Part shown: positions 26,327-33,897 of the stretch, in pieces | How positions within the stretch are numbered: the stretch's first letter is position 1 | Layout: each line of letters starts with the position of its first letter | Origin: Chloroflexota bacterium | Lineage (GTDB): Bacteria > Chloroflexota > Anaerolineae > Anaerolineales > Anaerolineaceae | DNA length: 64,000 bases | Assembly: GCA_021825925.1 (NCBI GenBank) | Contig: JAKAFP010000004.1 | Location: 1-64,000, forward strand | Reading direction: 5' to 3' | Program-made: the position numbers and the translations under genes | Notes under the pieces: generated by a model | What the model was told of the DNA's origin: nothing | Database searches by the model: none | What the model saw: the letters and a program-made list of their open reading frames with translations, nothing else

Positions 26327-26812
26327 TTACCGCAAGGATTCCAACATAACAATATCAGGCTTATCAAGGTTCATCATCACGGCATTCTCACCGTTATCCT
26401 GGTAGTACTTCTTGCGAATACCGATAGCTTCAAAACCGAATTTTTCGTAGAGACGGCGCGCCGGCAGATTGCCTTCGCGCACTTCAAGAAACCCTTTTTC
26501 ACCGCCTGACTGCAGACCATCCAACAAGGTATGGGCTAACAGCCTTTGGGCAATGCCCTGCCTGCGGTAAGCAGGGTCCACGGCAAAAGTGGCGATATGG
26601 ATCTCATCCACGATCAACCATGCAACCATGATGCCAACTATCTTTTGATCGAGAAGCGCAACCCAACAACGGGAGCACTCATTTTGCTCAATTTCAAATC
26701 GGAAGGAACTTTCAGGCCATGGCAACGTAAAGGAGGCATGATCAAGCCTGATCACTTCCTCCAGATCATCCATGGTCATGCGCCTGATCTCGAGCTCTGA
26801 GATTGTGGTCAA
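26327..26812 (-). CDS. rimI: Ribosomal-protein-alanine N-acetyltransferase (RimI-like)
   Basis: The 161-aa GNAT protein begins at TTG 26812, where ELEIRRMTMDDLEEVIRLDH matches RimI. A longer open frame upstream is the shadow of tsaB. The acetyl-CoA site is FAVDPAYRRQGIAQRLLAHTL (Q/RxxGxG/A). C-terminal LPARRLYEKFGFEAIGIRKKYY is also typical. RimI acetylates the N terminus of ribosomal protein S18 and is often linked to tsaB as here (5 bp after its stop). The TTG start is inferred from similarity and position. Confidence 0.85.
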   Translation of the reverse strand: MTTISELEIRRMTMDDLEEVIRLDHASFTLPWPESSFRFEIEQNECSRCWVALLDQKIVGIMVAWLIVDEIHIATFAVDPAYRRQGIAQRLLAHTLLDGLQSGGEKGFLEVREGNLPARRLYEKFGFEAIGIRKKYYQDNGENAVMMNLDKPDIVMLESLR

Positions 26813-26816
26813 AGGA

Positions 26817-27488
26817 TCACTCAGGGAGTCCGCCGCCTGCAATGTGCAGGTAGATCGGAGCCAACAACACGGGATCGTCGCGTTGCCCAGCCTGCCAGCG
26901 CTGCCATCCGATCTCGGCCAGCATTGAAGGATGTCTTGCCGCCTGGGCAGGAGACGTGAGCTGGGCATTCTTCCATTTGCGGCTCAGGGTCTGTCTTTCT
27001 GTGGCAGTCAGTTCGCCGCATAGAATGGTCGGCCCAGCAATTTTATCTGATAGTTCTTCGGGAGTCATCACCTCAGGCTTTGAAGTGGATTGCCAGCGGG
27101 AATCTTTGGCTTCAAACCAGCCCACGGTCAGTCGTTTACGTCCGGCAGGCAGAATGATCGCCATGGGAGAATCGGATAAAGGCTGCGCGGCAGCCATGTA
27201 ATCAAAGGTTGGAACACCCAGCATGGGCAGATGAAGCGAAAAGGCCAGCCCTTTGGCAAAAGCCAACCCAATACGCAGCCCGGTAAATGTACCAGGCCCA
27301 AGCGCAACCACCAGCAATGTCAGATCTGCCGGTTTCACTCCGCAGCGCTTCATTAATAAGTCCACTGCCGTGGTCAACTCCACGGTGTGATGGTTGGCCG
27401 AGGTCCACTGCATTTCACCCACGACCACCGGGTCTTCATACAAAGCGATGCCCATGACTTGTGTTGAGGTATCAATGGCTAACAACAT
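26817..27488 (-). CDS. tsaB: tRNA N6-threonylcarbamoyladenosine biosynthesis protein TsaB
   Basis: This 223-aa protein starts MLLAIDTSTQVMGIAL, the usual TsaB start, placed 1 nt after the tsaE stop. ALGPGTFTGLRIGLAFAKGLA matches the nucleotide-fold signature of the family. TsaB is a non-catalytic partner that, with TsaD and TsaE, makes t6A37 in tRNAs reading ANN codons. The order tsaE-tsaB-rimI is common. A longer upstream reading frame is an overlap with tsaE and is not used. Confidence 0.93.
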   Translation of the reverse strand: MLLAIDTSTQVMGIALYEDPVVVGEMQWTSANHHTVELTTAVDLLMKRCGVKPADLTLLVVALGPGTFTGLRIGLAFAKGLAFSLHLPMLGVPTFDYMAAAQPLSDSPMAIILPAGRKRLTVGWFEAKDSRWQSTSKPEVMTPEELSDKIAGPTILCGELTATERQTLSRKWKNAQLTSPAQAARHPSMLAEIGWQRWQAGQRDDPVLLAPIYLHIAGGGLPE

Positions 27489-27489
27489 G

Positions 27490-27984
27490 TCAACCTCCAA
27501 AGGTCTGGCGTTTGAATTCTGCAAGAAGCTGCTGGTTGCGGCTGCCAACCGGATTGAACACCATGCTGCGGTGTTCGTCCGCGATCCACTTCATATTGAT
27601 CCACAAGATCTCCTTCGGCAGTGCATCGGTGATGCGTTCCGCCCACTCAACGATCAAGGCGCCGGTGGATATCATGGCATCCAGGTCGAGATCTTCAGCC
27701 TCCAGCGCGGATTCCACGCGGTAGGCATCCATGTGATGGAGCAGACCGCCATCAGGTCTACGGTAAACGTTGACCAACACGAAGGTTGGGCTTGAGACGG
27801 AATCGGTTGAACCCCAGCCCTGGGCAATCCCCTGCACGAGGGTGGTTTTACCTGCACCAAGATCTCCGCTGAGGGCAAGCACATCGCCAGGTTGGAGTAA
27901 AGCACCCAAACGCATCCCGAGACGGCGGGTTTGTTCAGCACTACGGCTGATGAAATCCATGGAATTTGCGGTCATGATTGGCAT
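27490..27984 (-). CDS. tsaE: tRNA threonylcarbamoyladenosine biosynthesis ATPase TsaE
   Basis: This 164-aa P-loop protein has Walker [17 protein letters not shown] (about residues 40-55), the Walker B/Asp region YHMDAYR (here HHMDAYRVE), and the usual short length. TsaE ATPase activity drives turnover of the t6A complex. The start could be 27984 or the ATG eight codons later ([11 protein letters not shown]). TATAAT lies 9 nt before 27984, so a nearly leaderless message from the first ATG is favoured. Confidence 0.92.
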   Translation of the reverse strand: MPIMTANSMDFISRSAEQTRRLGMRLGALLQPGDVLALSGDLGAGKTTLVQGIAQGWGSTDSVSSPTFVLVNVYRRPDGGLLHHMDAYRVESALEAEDLDLDAMISTGALIVEWAERITDALPKEILWINMKWIADEHRSMVFNPVGSRNQQLLAEFKRQTFGG

Positions 27985-27993
27985 AATGCAGAA

Positions 27994-27999
27994 ATTATA
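27994..27999 (-). promoter_or_regulatory. -10 box of the tsaE-tsaB-rimI operon
   Basis: TATAAT on the minus strand is 9 nt upstream of the ATG at 27984. The transcript would begin within about two bases of the start codon. No good -35 is seen. Confidence 0.4.
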
Positions 28000-28050
28000 A
28001 GGCAGACTGAGATTCCAAACAAGCAGAATTGGGTGAAAAGAATTATTAAC

Positions 28051-28079
28051 TTGACGGGGGTTCGGGCTGGTGGTATTAT
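28051..28079 (+). promoter_or_regulatory. Promoter of tRNA-fMet
   Basis: TTGACG (28051-28056), a 17-bp spacer and TATTAT (28074-28079) lie 12 bp before the mature 5' end of the tRNA. This is a canonical sigma-A-type promoter. Confidence 0.75.
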
Positions 28080-28091
28080 TGGAACTCGTGA

Positions 28092-28163
28092 TGCGGGGTA
28101 GAGCAGTGGCAGCTCGTCGGGCTCATAACCCGGAGGTCAGTGGTTCGAATCCACTCCCCGCTA
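28092..28163 (+). tRNA. tRNA-fMet (initiator, anticodon CAT)
   Basis: The cloverleaf is complete: acceptor GCGGGG (28093-28098) with CCCCGC (28156-28161), D arm GAGC/GCTC, and anticodon stem TCGGG/CCCGG around loop CTCATAA. T arm AGTGG/CCACT surrounds TTCGAAT. The first base pair is mismatched (T1-T72), and three consecutive G-C pairs in the anticodon stem mark it as an initiator. CCA is not encoded (ACTA follows). It carries the left attachment site of element 1, and its 3' half may have been supplied by the element. Confidence 0.93.
28122..28138 (+). repeat. Left attachment core (att) in tRNA-fMet anticodon arm
   Basis: The 17-bp sequence CTCATAACCCGGAGGTC spans the anticodon loop and stem and is repeated exactly at 57784-57800. 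After it the two copies diverge and become similar again in the T loop and acceptor. It is the likely crossover region for the adjacent tyrosine recombinase. Confidence 0.8.
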
Positions 28164-28171
28164 CTAACATG

Positions 28172-28200
28172 AACCGTAGTCCCTGGGGCTACGGTTTTTT
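28172..28200 (+). terminator. Terminator-like hairpin after tRNA-fMet
   Basis: AACCGTAG (28172-28179) and CTACGGTT (28189-28196) form a stem followed by T residues. It ends the tRNA transcript. The left arm repeats the sequence at the start of the integrase gene (ATGAACCGTA at 28169 and 28254). Confidence 0.7.
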
Positions 28201-28203
28201 GAT

Positions 28204-28213
28204 AGGCCTGAGG
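28204..28213 (-). promoter_or_regulatory. Candidate integrase arm site, copy 1 (GGCCTGAGGG)
   Basis: This is the reverse complement of CCCTCAGGCC, which recurs exactly at 28266-28275 and 57723-57732. All three copies lie within about 150 bp of an element-1 end, as expected of arm-type recombinase binding sites. It can also pair with the 28266 copy in the integrase mRNA, enclosing the ribosome-binding site and start codon. Confidence 0.4.
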
Positions 28214-28253
28214 GTCGATGGTTACGAAAAATCACTTTTAGGAGGATTTTTCG

Positions 28254-29267
28254 ATGAACCGTAATCCCTCAGGCCTGTTATTTTCTCTTTGTATTGACGG
28301 TTTCGTCAAATACAAAACCGCCGAAGGCTTAAGCCAGCGGACGGTCGATTCGTATGAGTGGGTGCTGCAAAAGTGGCTGGAAAAGATCGGCGATCGACCG
28401 GTTGGCAAGATCACTTCTGCCGATGTGCTCGATTACATGACCTATCTGCGTACCGAGTATGTCCCCCACACTTTCGCCAAACCGAACCCTGCACATGAAG
28501 CTTCGCCCCGTAAACTCTCCCCCAAAACCCTGCGAAACCACTGGGTTACTTTCAAAGCTTTCTTTGGTTGGGCGGTTGCCGAGTTTAAAATCAAGAATGT
28601 TATGGAAGGTATCCCTGGTCCACGCTACAAAGAAGCACCTGTGGCTGCTTTCACGCAGGATGATCTGGCTGCTTTGCTCAAAGCTTGTATCTACTCTCGT
28701 GAATACAATCCAATCAACAGGCATAGCTTCGTCACTCGTCGGCCCTCTGCTAAGCGCGACGAGGCGATGATCCTCTTCCTGTTGGATACTGGTCTCCGGG
28801 CATCCGAAATCTGCAGCCTGAAAATCGGTGAAACGGATTTGCGAAACGGTAAAATCGTGATCAAGCACGGCGATGAAGGCGGTGCAAAGGGTGGCAAAGG
28901 GCGCACAGTATTCATTGGAAAGAGCACCCGTCGGGCGGTATGGCGCTACCTGGCTGAGCGCGAAGACCGCGATGATCCAGATGCGCCAGTATTTATCAAC
29001 CGCGGCAATCACTCGTTTAATTCCAACAGCTTGCGCCATTTGATCGTTCGTCTGGCTGACAAAGCGGGTGTAAAAGGGGCTCATCCACATAAGTTTCGAC
29101 ATACCTTTGCGATTACTTATCTCCGTTCGGGTGGTGATGTGTTTACCCTGCAAGCCCTGTTAGGCCACAGCTCGCTGGATATGGTGCGGCACTATGCTCA
29201 GATCGCCGAGATGGATATCGAGCGGGTGCATCGCAAGGCTAGCCCTGTGGATAATTTGAGGTTCTAA
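28254..29267 (+). CDS. Tyrosine recombinase/integrase of element 1
   Basis: This 337-aa protein has an N-terminal SAM-like core-binding domain (about residues 10-115) and a catalytic domain. Catalytic residues are visible: Arg in LLDTGLRASEIC (about 184), Lys in KHGDEGGAKGGKGR, HKFRHTFAI (H-x-x-R), His in LLGHSSLDMV and the nucleophile Tyr in RHYAQI. It should catalyse integration and excision at tRNA-fMet, 90 bp away. AGGAGGA precedes the ATG. It is clearly homologous to the integrase at 57918-58913. Confidence 0.95.
   Translation: MNRNPSGLLFSLCIDGFVKYKTAEGLSQRTVDSYEWVLQKWLEKIGDRPVGKITSADVLDYMTYLRTEYVPHTFAKPNPAHEASPRKLSPKTLRNHWVTFKAFFGWAVAEFKIKNVMEGIPGPRYKEAPVAAFTQDDLAALLKACIYSREYNPINRHSFVTRRPSAKRDEAMILFLLDTGLRASEICSLKIGETDLRNGKIVIKHGDEGGAKGGKGRTVFIGKSTRRAVWRYLAEREDRDDPDAPVFINRGNHSFNSNSLRHLIVRLADKAGVKGAHPHKFRHTFAITYLRSGGDVFTLQALLGHSSLDMVRHYAQIAEMDIERVHRKASPVDNLRF
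28266..28275 (+). promoter_or_regulatory. Candidate integrase arm site, copy 2 (CCCTCAGGCC)
   Basis: This second copy of the 10-bp motif lies inside the first codons of the integrase gene, in inverted orientation to 28204-28213. It may be a coincidence of coding sequence, but the third exact copy near the other end of the element argues for a binding site. Confidence 0.35.
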
Positions 29268-29291
29268 GACGATCATTTTTCTCTATCATAA

Positions 29292-29326
29292 GCAGGAGGA
29301 TGGTTTTTTTGATTCCATCCCCCTGC
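29292..29326. terminator. Bidirectional terminator between integrase and AbrB-like gene
   Basis: GCAGGAGGATGG (29292-29303) pairs with CCATCCCCCTGC (29315-29326) with one mismatch. The loop contains a run of seven T residues. It separates the convergent integrase and AbrB-like genes. Confidence 0.6.
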
Positions 29327-29338
29327 CCACTCAGAAGA

Positions 29339-29545
29339 TTAACACTTTTGGGTAAGCCGGACAATCTTGCAGGTTGGGCGAAGCTCACGAGATTCGCAAC
29401 AATCCTTGCGAGCTAGAATGATTGAACCGTTGACCATGACTTCATAATCCAGGCAATCGCCGGGTTGCAGATCCAGCAGCGTACGAACCTTTTTGGGGAT
29501 CGTGATCGCATTGGTCGCCGTAATAATGATGGGCCGTTTTTTCAA
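29339..29545 (-). CDS. AbrB/SpoVT-like DNA-binding protein
   Basis: This 68-aa protein has the swapped-hairpin AbrB pattern (PIIITATNAITIPKKVRTLL, then LQPGDCLDYEVM). The start is TTG at 29545 with a strong AAAGGAGGTGATTC site; it overlaps the stop of the truncated recombinase gene by 4 nt. Such proteins act as regulators or as antitoxins. No toxin is obvious here, so a role in element regulation is more likely. Three or four Cys in the C-terminal part are unusual and could bind a metal. Confidence 0.75.
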   Translation of the reverse strand: MKKRPIIITATNAITIPKKVRTLLDLQPGDCLDYEVMVNGSIILARKDCCESRELRPTCKIVRLTQKC

Positions 29546-29898
29546 AGAATCACCTCCTTTCTGTTAGGTATTGTTTTCAAATTCATGATCCAGCTCAGTA
29601 GTATCTCCTGAAACTCAACTGGAAACATGGTTTTTGCCCATAAAAAGTAGCGCTGGCTTGCCACAAGGATGCTTTCCACATCGTCATGATAGATTCCTTT
29701 TCCAGCTTCCTGGTAAAGATAATCGGATAGCGCGGGAACAAAGTTGGATGCTGATCCAAGAGGCTGTGATCCAGCCCAATGTAGAAGATACTTTAAATAG
29801 TTAAAATCAATAGACACTTGTGCCAATGAACGTCCTTGAACCTCATGAGAGAATCTCAAGAACAACTTAATTTTGAGGTAATTCTGCCGTGCCAGCAT
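29542..29898 (-). pseudogene. Truncated second tyrosine recombinase (N-terminal part only)
   Basis: This 118-aa open frame (from ATG 29898) aligns with the N-terminal third of the 372-aa recombinase at 58914-60032. Shared features include NYL at the start, LL-x-WA in the middle, FLWAK/FYRWAK, and SWI-x-NLK/SWITSLK followed by IPNRKE/IRNGER. The whole catalytic domain is missing and the AbrB-like gene follows at once. It overlaps the HTH gene at its 5' end by 32 nt, the same arrangement as in element 2. It could still work as a DNA-binding accessory protein. Confidence 0.7.
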
Positions 29899-30301
29899 TC
29901 CACACACCACGATTGACGACCCCTCCACACTTCGGGCATTTTCCCCTGAGATGACAGAGCTTGCCTTTGACAGGATGGATCTCTGCATTTTGGATTTTGA
30001 CGATTTCATTGCAGCGCAAACAAAACCCTTCCCCATCCTTAAGTTTCTGGGACGATTTGTATCTGGCTTTGCGGTGGCTGCCCACCCAGGCAGCAAATTG
30101 CTCACCGTTGATCCAGATGTGGTTCCATTCATCCCGGCTGTGTGGTGCGCCATGAGTAAGCCAATCACGCAAGGTGGTTTCGGGAATATCCAGGTCTTCG
30201 GCGATTTCACGCGGTGTATAAAACATGGGAAGCAAGCCAGGTGCTTTGATAATGACATTCCTAGAAATTCGACATTTTGAAGTTGTTTGGGTTTTTGACA
30301 T
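29867..30301 (-). CDS. HTH plus zinc-ribbon protein (excisionase/DNA-binding type), element 1
   Basis: This 144-aa protein has a MerR/excisionase-like helix-turn-helix (MFYTPREIAEDLDIPETTLRDWL, seen in pieces at about residues 26-48). A KOW-free basic centre follows, then a zinc ribbon made of CLRC and CPKC pairs (FCLRCNEIV, GKCPKCGG). A homologue with the same layout lies at 60025-60411 in element 2, each time directly upstream of the second recombinase gene. A recombination directionality or targeting role is therefore likely. AAAGGAG precedes the ATG. Confidence 0.75.
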   Translation of the reverse strand: MSKTQTTSKCRISRNVIIKAPGLLPMFYTPREIAEDLDIPETTLRDWLTHGAPHSRDEWNHIWINGEQFAAWVGSHRKARYKSSQKLKDGEGFCLRCNEIVKIQNAEIHPVKGKLCHLRGKCPKCGGVVNRGVWNAGTAELPQN

Positions 30302-30363
30302 TTAACTCCTTTCAAATTAGTTATTACACGTTGGAAACAACACACGCCAGCCATGCCAACCCC

Positions 30364-31824
30364 TTAAGGGTATGGCGTGGCTGGCGTATCCTTTTCCCAT
30401 TGATAAGTGTTGAAAGAACCATTTTTTGTTACCCTAATTCGGGGGTCATTATTGAGCTTTGCAAAAGCCCGATCAATCGTCCTGGCACTGCTGCCAATTT
30501 GTAATACTGAGATGAGATCATTTTTCTTGAATTCCTGGTCAGGCTCTGCTTGCAGGTACTCAAGAAGGTCAGCATAAATAAGTTCCAGCTGACAAGGCCC
30601 CCGCCTTGATTCTGAAAGATTCGTTTCAGAGAATCGGAGTGCGATGCTCTCTTCTGTGGATTCAATCTGAAACTGCAACTGCGACGGCGGCAGAGATTCA
30701 CGCACCTTTTGCGGAATGATCATTCGCATCGAATTCGCTGAATTTTGGTTATCATGCGAAATCACAATCGCTGTATCTACAGACCCCAGAATATCAGAGG
30801 AACCCCTCACCCGATACGAAAGATCAGTATTTCCCCCTTTGTTGAGGTGGTGAATGAGAATGAAGGTTGTACCAGTCTGGTTAGCGATTTCCCGAAGGGA
30901 GTTCATCATCGGTGAAATCTCAGCAACAGAATTTTCATCAGCGCCAGGGATAAATTTGGCCATGACATCAAAAATGACTACCGAGGCGTCCAGACGTTTA
31001 ATTCGCTGTCGCAGCGCCAACACTTCAGAGGTTACCTTAAGATTGAGTGGGGAAAAATCAAAGACCAGGTCCGGGGGCGGTTGAATACCCCGTGCATGAC
31101 ACAGTTTGATCACTCGCGAGCGCATGCCCCTATAGCTGCCATCCAGAAAGTGATATAGCACTTTCCCTTGTGTCACCGTGCGGTTGTCCCATGCCAAGCC
31201 CGAAGAAGCAATTCCAATCGCCAGATCCAGTGCCAAAAAACTTTTTCCAGCTGCCGGCATCCCTGCGATAAGATTGATCCCACCGGCCATGATCCAGTCC
31301 TTAAGCACCCAGGTTAGCTCACCCACATCCGACAAACATAACTTCTCAGCTGTCATAACCATTCGCTCCGTAACTCCGGACAAGGCGGATGTACTTACAA
31401 AGAATTCCTCCATCTGCTGCAATGCTTCAGAAAGAGGTTTATCTTGAATTGCATTACGAGCAAGATTGCTGGAGACTTCCAATGCTTTCCGCTTGAACGC
31501 TTTTTCACGCACGATCTTTGCGTAAGATTCGGCGTGCATAGAGGTGGGGGTAACGGAAAGCAACCCTATCAGGTAAGCAGGACCACCAATTTCCTTTAGT
31601 TGTCCACTGGTATTCAAAGCATTACACATGGTGACAAAATCAATCTGAAGTTCCGCTTCAGTGAGACGGATCATCGCTTCCCAAATCCAACGATGATGGA
31701 TCAAGTAGAAGTGTTCCGCTTTCACACAAGTAGCCAGATCCACAAATCGATCAGGCGCTATCATGATGGAACCGAGCAGAGCGCGTTCGGCATCAACATC
31801 ACTGGGTGGAATGGGATCTGGCAT
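30364..31824 (-). CDS. DnaB-N/RepA-like RecA-fold ATPase (plasmid-type replication helicase)
   Basis: This 486-aa protein starts at ATG 31824 with GGAG 6 nt before; a longer upstream frame lacks a site. The N-terminal domain (about residues 8-150) matches the DnaB helicase N-terminal domain (AERALLGSIMIAPD, then HYHRWIWEAM-like). The ATPase core has Walker A GMPAAGKSFLALDLA (about 190-205) and Walker B VVIFDVMAKF, plus LIHHLNKGG as in RepA/AAA_25 proteins. A C-terminal winged-helix-like part follows. It probably loads or drives replication of the excised element. A recombination-mediator role is an alternative. Confidence 0.72.
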   Translation of the reverse strand: MPDPIPPSDVDAERALLGSIMIAPDRFVDLATCVKAEHFYLIHHRWIWEAMIRLTEAELQIDFVTMCNALNTSGQLKEIGGPAYLIGLLSVTPTSMHAESYAKIVREKAFKRKALEVSSNLARNAIQDKPLSEALQQMEEFFVSTSALSGVTERMVMTAEKLCLSDVGELTWVLKDWIMAGGINLIAGMPAAGKSFLALDLAIGIASSGLAWDNRTVTQGKVLYHFLDGSYRGMRSRVIKLCHARGIQPPPDLVFDFSPLNLKVTSEVLALRQRIKRLDASVVIFDVMAKFIPGADENSVAEISPMMNSLREIANQTGTTFILIHHLNKGGNTDLSYRVRGSSDILGSVDTAIVISHDNQNSANSMRMIIPQKVRESLPPSQLQFQIESTEESIALRFSETNLSESRRGPCQLELIYADLLEYLQAEPDQEFKKNDLISVLQIGSSARTIDRAFAKLNNDPRIRVTKNGSFNTYQWEKDTPATPYP

Positions 31825-31877
31825 AGAATGCTCCAAAAAGGTATAGAAATGACGCTCTTTCAACTAATTAACGAAAA

Positions 31878-31916
31878 AGCGACCTGCATAACAAAATAAT
31901 CTGTTATGCGGTCGCT
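31878..31916 (-). promoter_or_regulatory. Hairpin upstream of the RepA-like gene
   Basis: AGCGACCTGCATAAC (31878-31892) and GTTATGCGGTCGCT (31903-31916) pair with one bulged base. It lies in the 5' region of the RepA-like gene on the minus strand. It may be an attenuator or an origin-type stem-loop. Further right (31950-32040) a smaller hairpin TCCGGGTGGAATCCCGG is seen. No gene is found between 31825 and 32040. Confidence 0.45.
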
Positions 31917-32040
31917 CCAACGATTTAGAAAAAGGCCAAGGAGTTCAGCGACCAAACACTGAATGCATACTTTTCTCCGGGTGGAATCCCGGTACCTTTT
32001 TATTCTACAAATAAATCAAGCCTGATCCTAGGGGGTAAAA

Positions 32041-32508
32041 TCATTTTACTTGCTCAGCAATTTGGACAGGCTGGAATTTACATCCATATACTGACGGCTT
32101 TCCTAGCATGGTCCAGGACAATCGCTCAACAGTTTGCCACCAGATATCCGGGATTTCGTACCACTCTGCACCGGCAGCGATCTTAGGAATATCCGAATCT
32201 GGAGCAGTGACTTTCGCCAGGCTGCCTTCTGGATTGATGCCGACCGATGTGTATACGACGGAATAAATCGGTCCGATTGCTGCCAGCGAAAGCATCATCC
32301 CCCAACCACAGCGAGAAGGCTGCACACTTTTGGCGGCATCCAGGCGATCCGCCATAAACTGCCAATACGTCATGCCTTCAGGAGCCTGAGGAACACTCAT
32401 TGGCTGGCTGCCGCGGTAAGCGATAAAAAAGACGGCTGCCATAATGGTCAGTAGAAGAGCGCTTTTCATGACTTTGAAAATCAAGTGAAATATATTAACC
32501 AGAATCAT
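32041..32508 (-). CDS. Single-pass membrane or secreted protein of unknown function
   Basis: This 155-aa protein has an N-terminal hydrophobic helix (about residues 8-32). Its extracytoplasmic part contains aromatic residues and two Cys (RCGWGMMLSLAAIG and YGCKFQPV) that could form a disulfide. GGAGG precedes the ATG. It sits between the RepA-like gene and the ParM gene pair, all on the minus strand. I do not recognise the family; a mobilisation accessory or surface-exclusion protein is possible but unsupported. Confidence 0.6.
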   Translation of the reverse strand: MILVNIFHLIFKVMKSALLLTIMAAVFFIAYRGSQPMSVPQAPEGMTYWQFMADRLDAAKSVQPSRCGWGMMLSLAAIGPIYSVVYTSVGINPEGSLAKVTAPDSDIPKIAAGAEWYEIPDIWWQTVERLSWTMLGKPSVYGCKFQPVQIAEQVK

Positions 32509-32529
32509 ATTTTCCTCCGTGTGGATTAT

Positions 32530-32769
32530 TTATCCGAAAACCAATCCCTGAATTGTCAGGTCAAGATCATCACTGTCTGGTATAAATCCATTGTTGAGTG
32601 ATACTCCACCCGTACGCAGAGCGGTTTTCAAAGCTCCGGCTCGCCGCCGTTCGGGAATATCCGCAAAGAATAAGAGCAGATCGTCATCTTCGCCCTCCCT
32701 TAAGCTGAGGGTGAAACGAATTTGCCGAACATGGCAGGTCAGTCTGGGTCGTCCACGCTTCACGTTCAT
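32530..32769 (-). CDS. Small basic/acidic protein paired with ParM-like gene
   Basis: This 79-aa protein (MNVKRGRPRLTCHVRQIRF then acidic) starts at ATG 32769, 2 nt after the ParM stop, with GGAAAGGG as ribosome-binding site. The basic N terminus GRPRL resembles small StbB/ParR-like adaptors that bind centromere DNA and the actin-like filament. The size and position fit a partition partner. A longer reading frame that runs back into the ParM gene is rejected. Confidence 0.6.
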   Translation of the reverse strand: MNVKRGRPRLTCHVRQIRFTLSLREGEDDDLLLFFADIPERRRAGALKTALRTGGVSLNNGFIPDSDDLDLTIQGLVFG

Positions 32770-32771
32770 GC

Positions 32772-33764
32772 TTACCCTTTCCGATTGTGGTTTTGAAACA
32801 GAGAAAGTTTCCATAAACCCCTCGCAATCGATTGAATGGGATCTTCTGCCAGGATGCCTTTGCCATTGAAAAAATAAGGCAATGAGTTTTTGAGCAGAAT
32901 TGCTCCACCCCCAACCAGGATCACAGCCGTGAAACGCCGCCAGGCTTTGCCCCAACGTTTCTCGATTTCGCCAGTGACCTCACGCTCCCAAATGGGCAAC
33001 GCCTGAGAAATATCCAGTTTATTGGCACGAAGTAGGGTATCCAGTTCGCCCAGAGAGTAGAGCTGCTGGCCGTTGACCAGCTCCAGCAGACGGCGCACTC
33101 CAGTGGTCGAACCACCTGTGAAGCGCTGAACCGGGACTTTTTCGCGCACCACGAGCAGTTCGGTGGTATTCATGCCGATGGATACAACCCCGACCTCCTG
33201 GGTGTATGCGCTGCGCCGTTCAGGAACGATCTTGCCTTCGCCGTCGAGCACATAATCGAACAAAGCCCCGGCCGGTTGGGATGTAGCGCGAACTTCAACC
33301 ACATTCAGGTGGTATTCCTGATCGTTGGCTTTCCAGGAGTGCTCAGCTTTCATCCAACGCTGGATGCCTTCAACCGTTGTACGGGCATCATCTCCGGATA
33401 GGGTTTCAAGAGGCAGTCCGCAGGTGATGCTGACCGGCTGAGAAATATCACCCGCCCGCTGGATCAAGCGGGTGAATGCACCATAGAAAAGCGCCAACAT
33501 TTCAGGTGACCCGGCGAAGCGGTCCATGCTCAGGTTTTCGACCGGCCGGCCGCTGTCATGAGCGCCGCTATCAACAAAAAAGGTGCTTCCCGATGGGAGC
33601 ATAATGCGCAACGGCAATCGAGAACTGCCCAACCCCAGCATGCGTCCTACCAGCGGACCATTGTTGACCGCGACCTGCGAGATAAGCTGAATACTGTATT
33701 GATTCCAGTGCAGTTTGAGCGCACCCATCCCCAAATCAAGTCCAAAATTCATCGTTTCTGTCAT
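32772..33764 (-). CDS. ParM/StbA-like actin-family plasmid segregation ATPase
   Basis: This 330-aa protein has actin-fold features: an N-terminal phosphate 1 loop (FGLDLGMGALKLHW), a second phosphate motif (VVSIGMNTTELLVV, about residues 195-208) and an adenosine motif (AVILVGGGAILLKNSL, about 290-305). ParM-type proteins polymerise to push plasmid copies apart. Its presence in an integrated element suggests that the element can exist as a low-copy circle. Start ATG 33764 has AAAGGAG; the upstream operator-like repeats may bind its regulator. Confidence 0.78.
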   Translation of the reverse strand: MTETMNFGLDLGMGALKLHWNQYSIQLISQVAVNNGPLVGRMLGLGSSRLPLRIMLPSGSTFFVDSGAHDSGRPVENLSMDRFAGSPEMLALFYGAFTRLIQRAGDISQPVSITCGLPLETLSGDDARTTVEGIQRWMKAEHSWKANDQEYHLNVVEVRATSQPAGALFDYVLDGEGKIVPERRSAYTQEVGVVSIGMNTTELLVVREKVPVQRFTGGSTTGVRRLLELVNGQQLYSLGELDTLLRANKLDISQALPIWEREVTGEIEKRWGKAWRRFTAVILVGGGAILLKNSLPYFFNGKGILAEDPIQSIARGLWKLSLFQNHNRKG

Positions 33765-33781
33765 GCAATCTCCTTTTGTTA

Positions 33782-33878
33782 CAAGTTTAGTATTAACATG
33801 GAGCAATATTAGTTAAAAAAATCAACCTCTTCGGTTGAATTTATTGTAGCATATTACTCCAAGTTAATCAATAACTTG
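33782..33878 (-). promoter_or_regulatory. Operator/centromere-like repeats upstream of parM
   Basis: Copies of CAAGTT(A/T) occur at 33782-33788 and in a palindrome CAAGTTA-N5-TAACTTG at 33860-33878. Another copy lies at 34365-34371 upstream of the HTH gene (TACAAGTTAATAATAC). The region also contains AATCAACC-TCTTCG-GGTTGAATT at 33829-33842. Such iterons upstream of a segregation operon commonly serve as both operator and centromere (parC-like). Confidence 0.45.
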
Positions 33879-33897
33879 TATTATATAATTGGGAGAA

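Noticed and set aside
28329-29153. Long antisense frame opposite integrase 1 (274 codons)
   Set aside because: The plus strand carries all integrase catalytic motifs; the antisense product resembles no protein. A similar antisense frame opposite integrase 2 (58299-58907) is rejected for the same reason.
29899-30354. Extension of the truncated recombinase frame upstream of 29898
   Set aside because: That part is the out-of-frame shadow of the HTH-zinc-ribbon gene; the element-2 homologue starts at the equivalent ATG.
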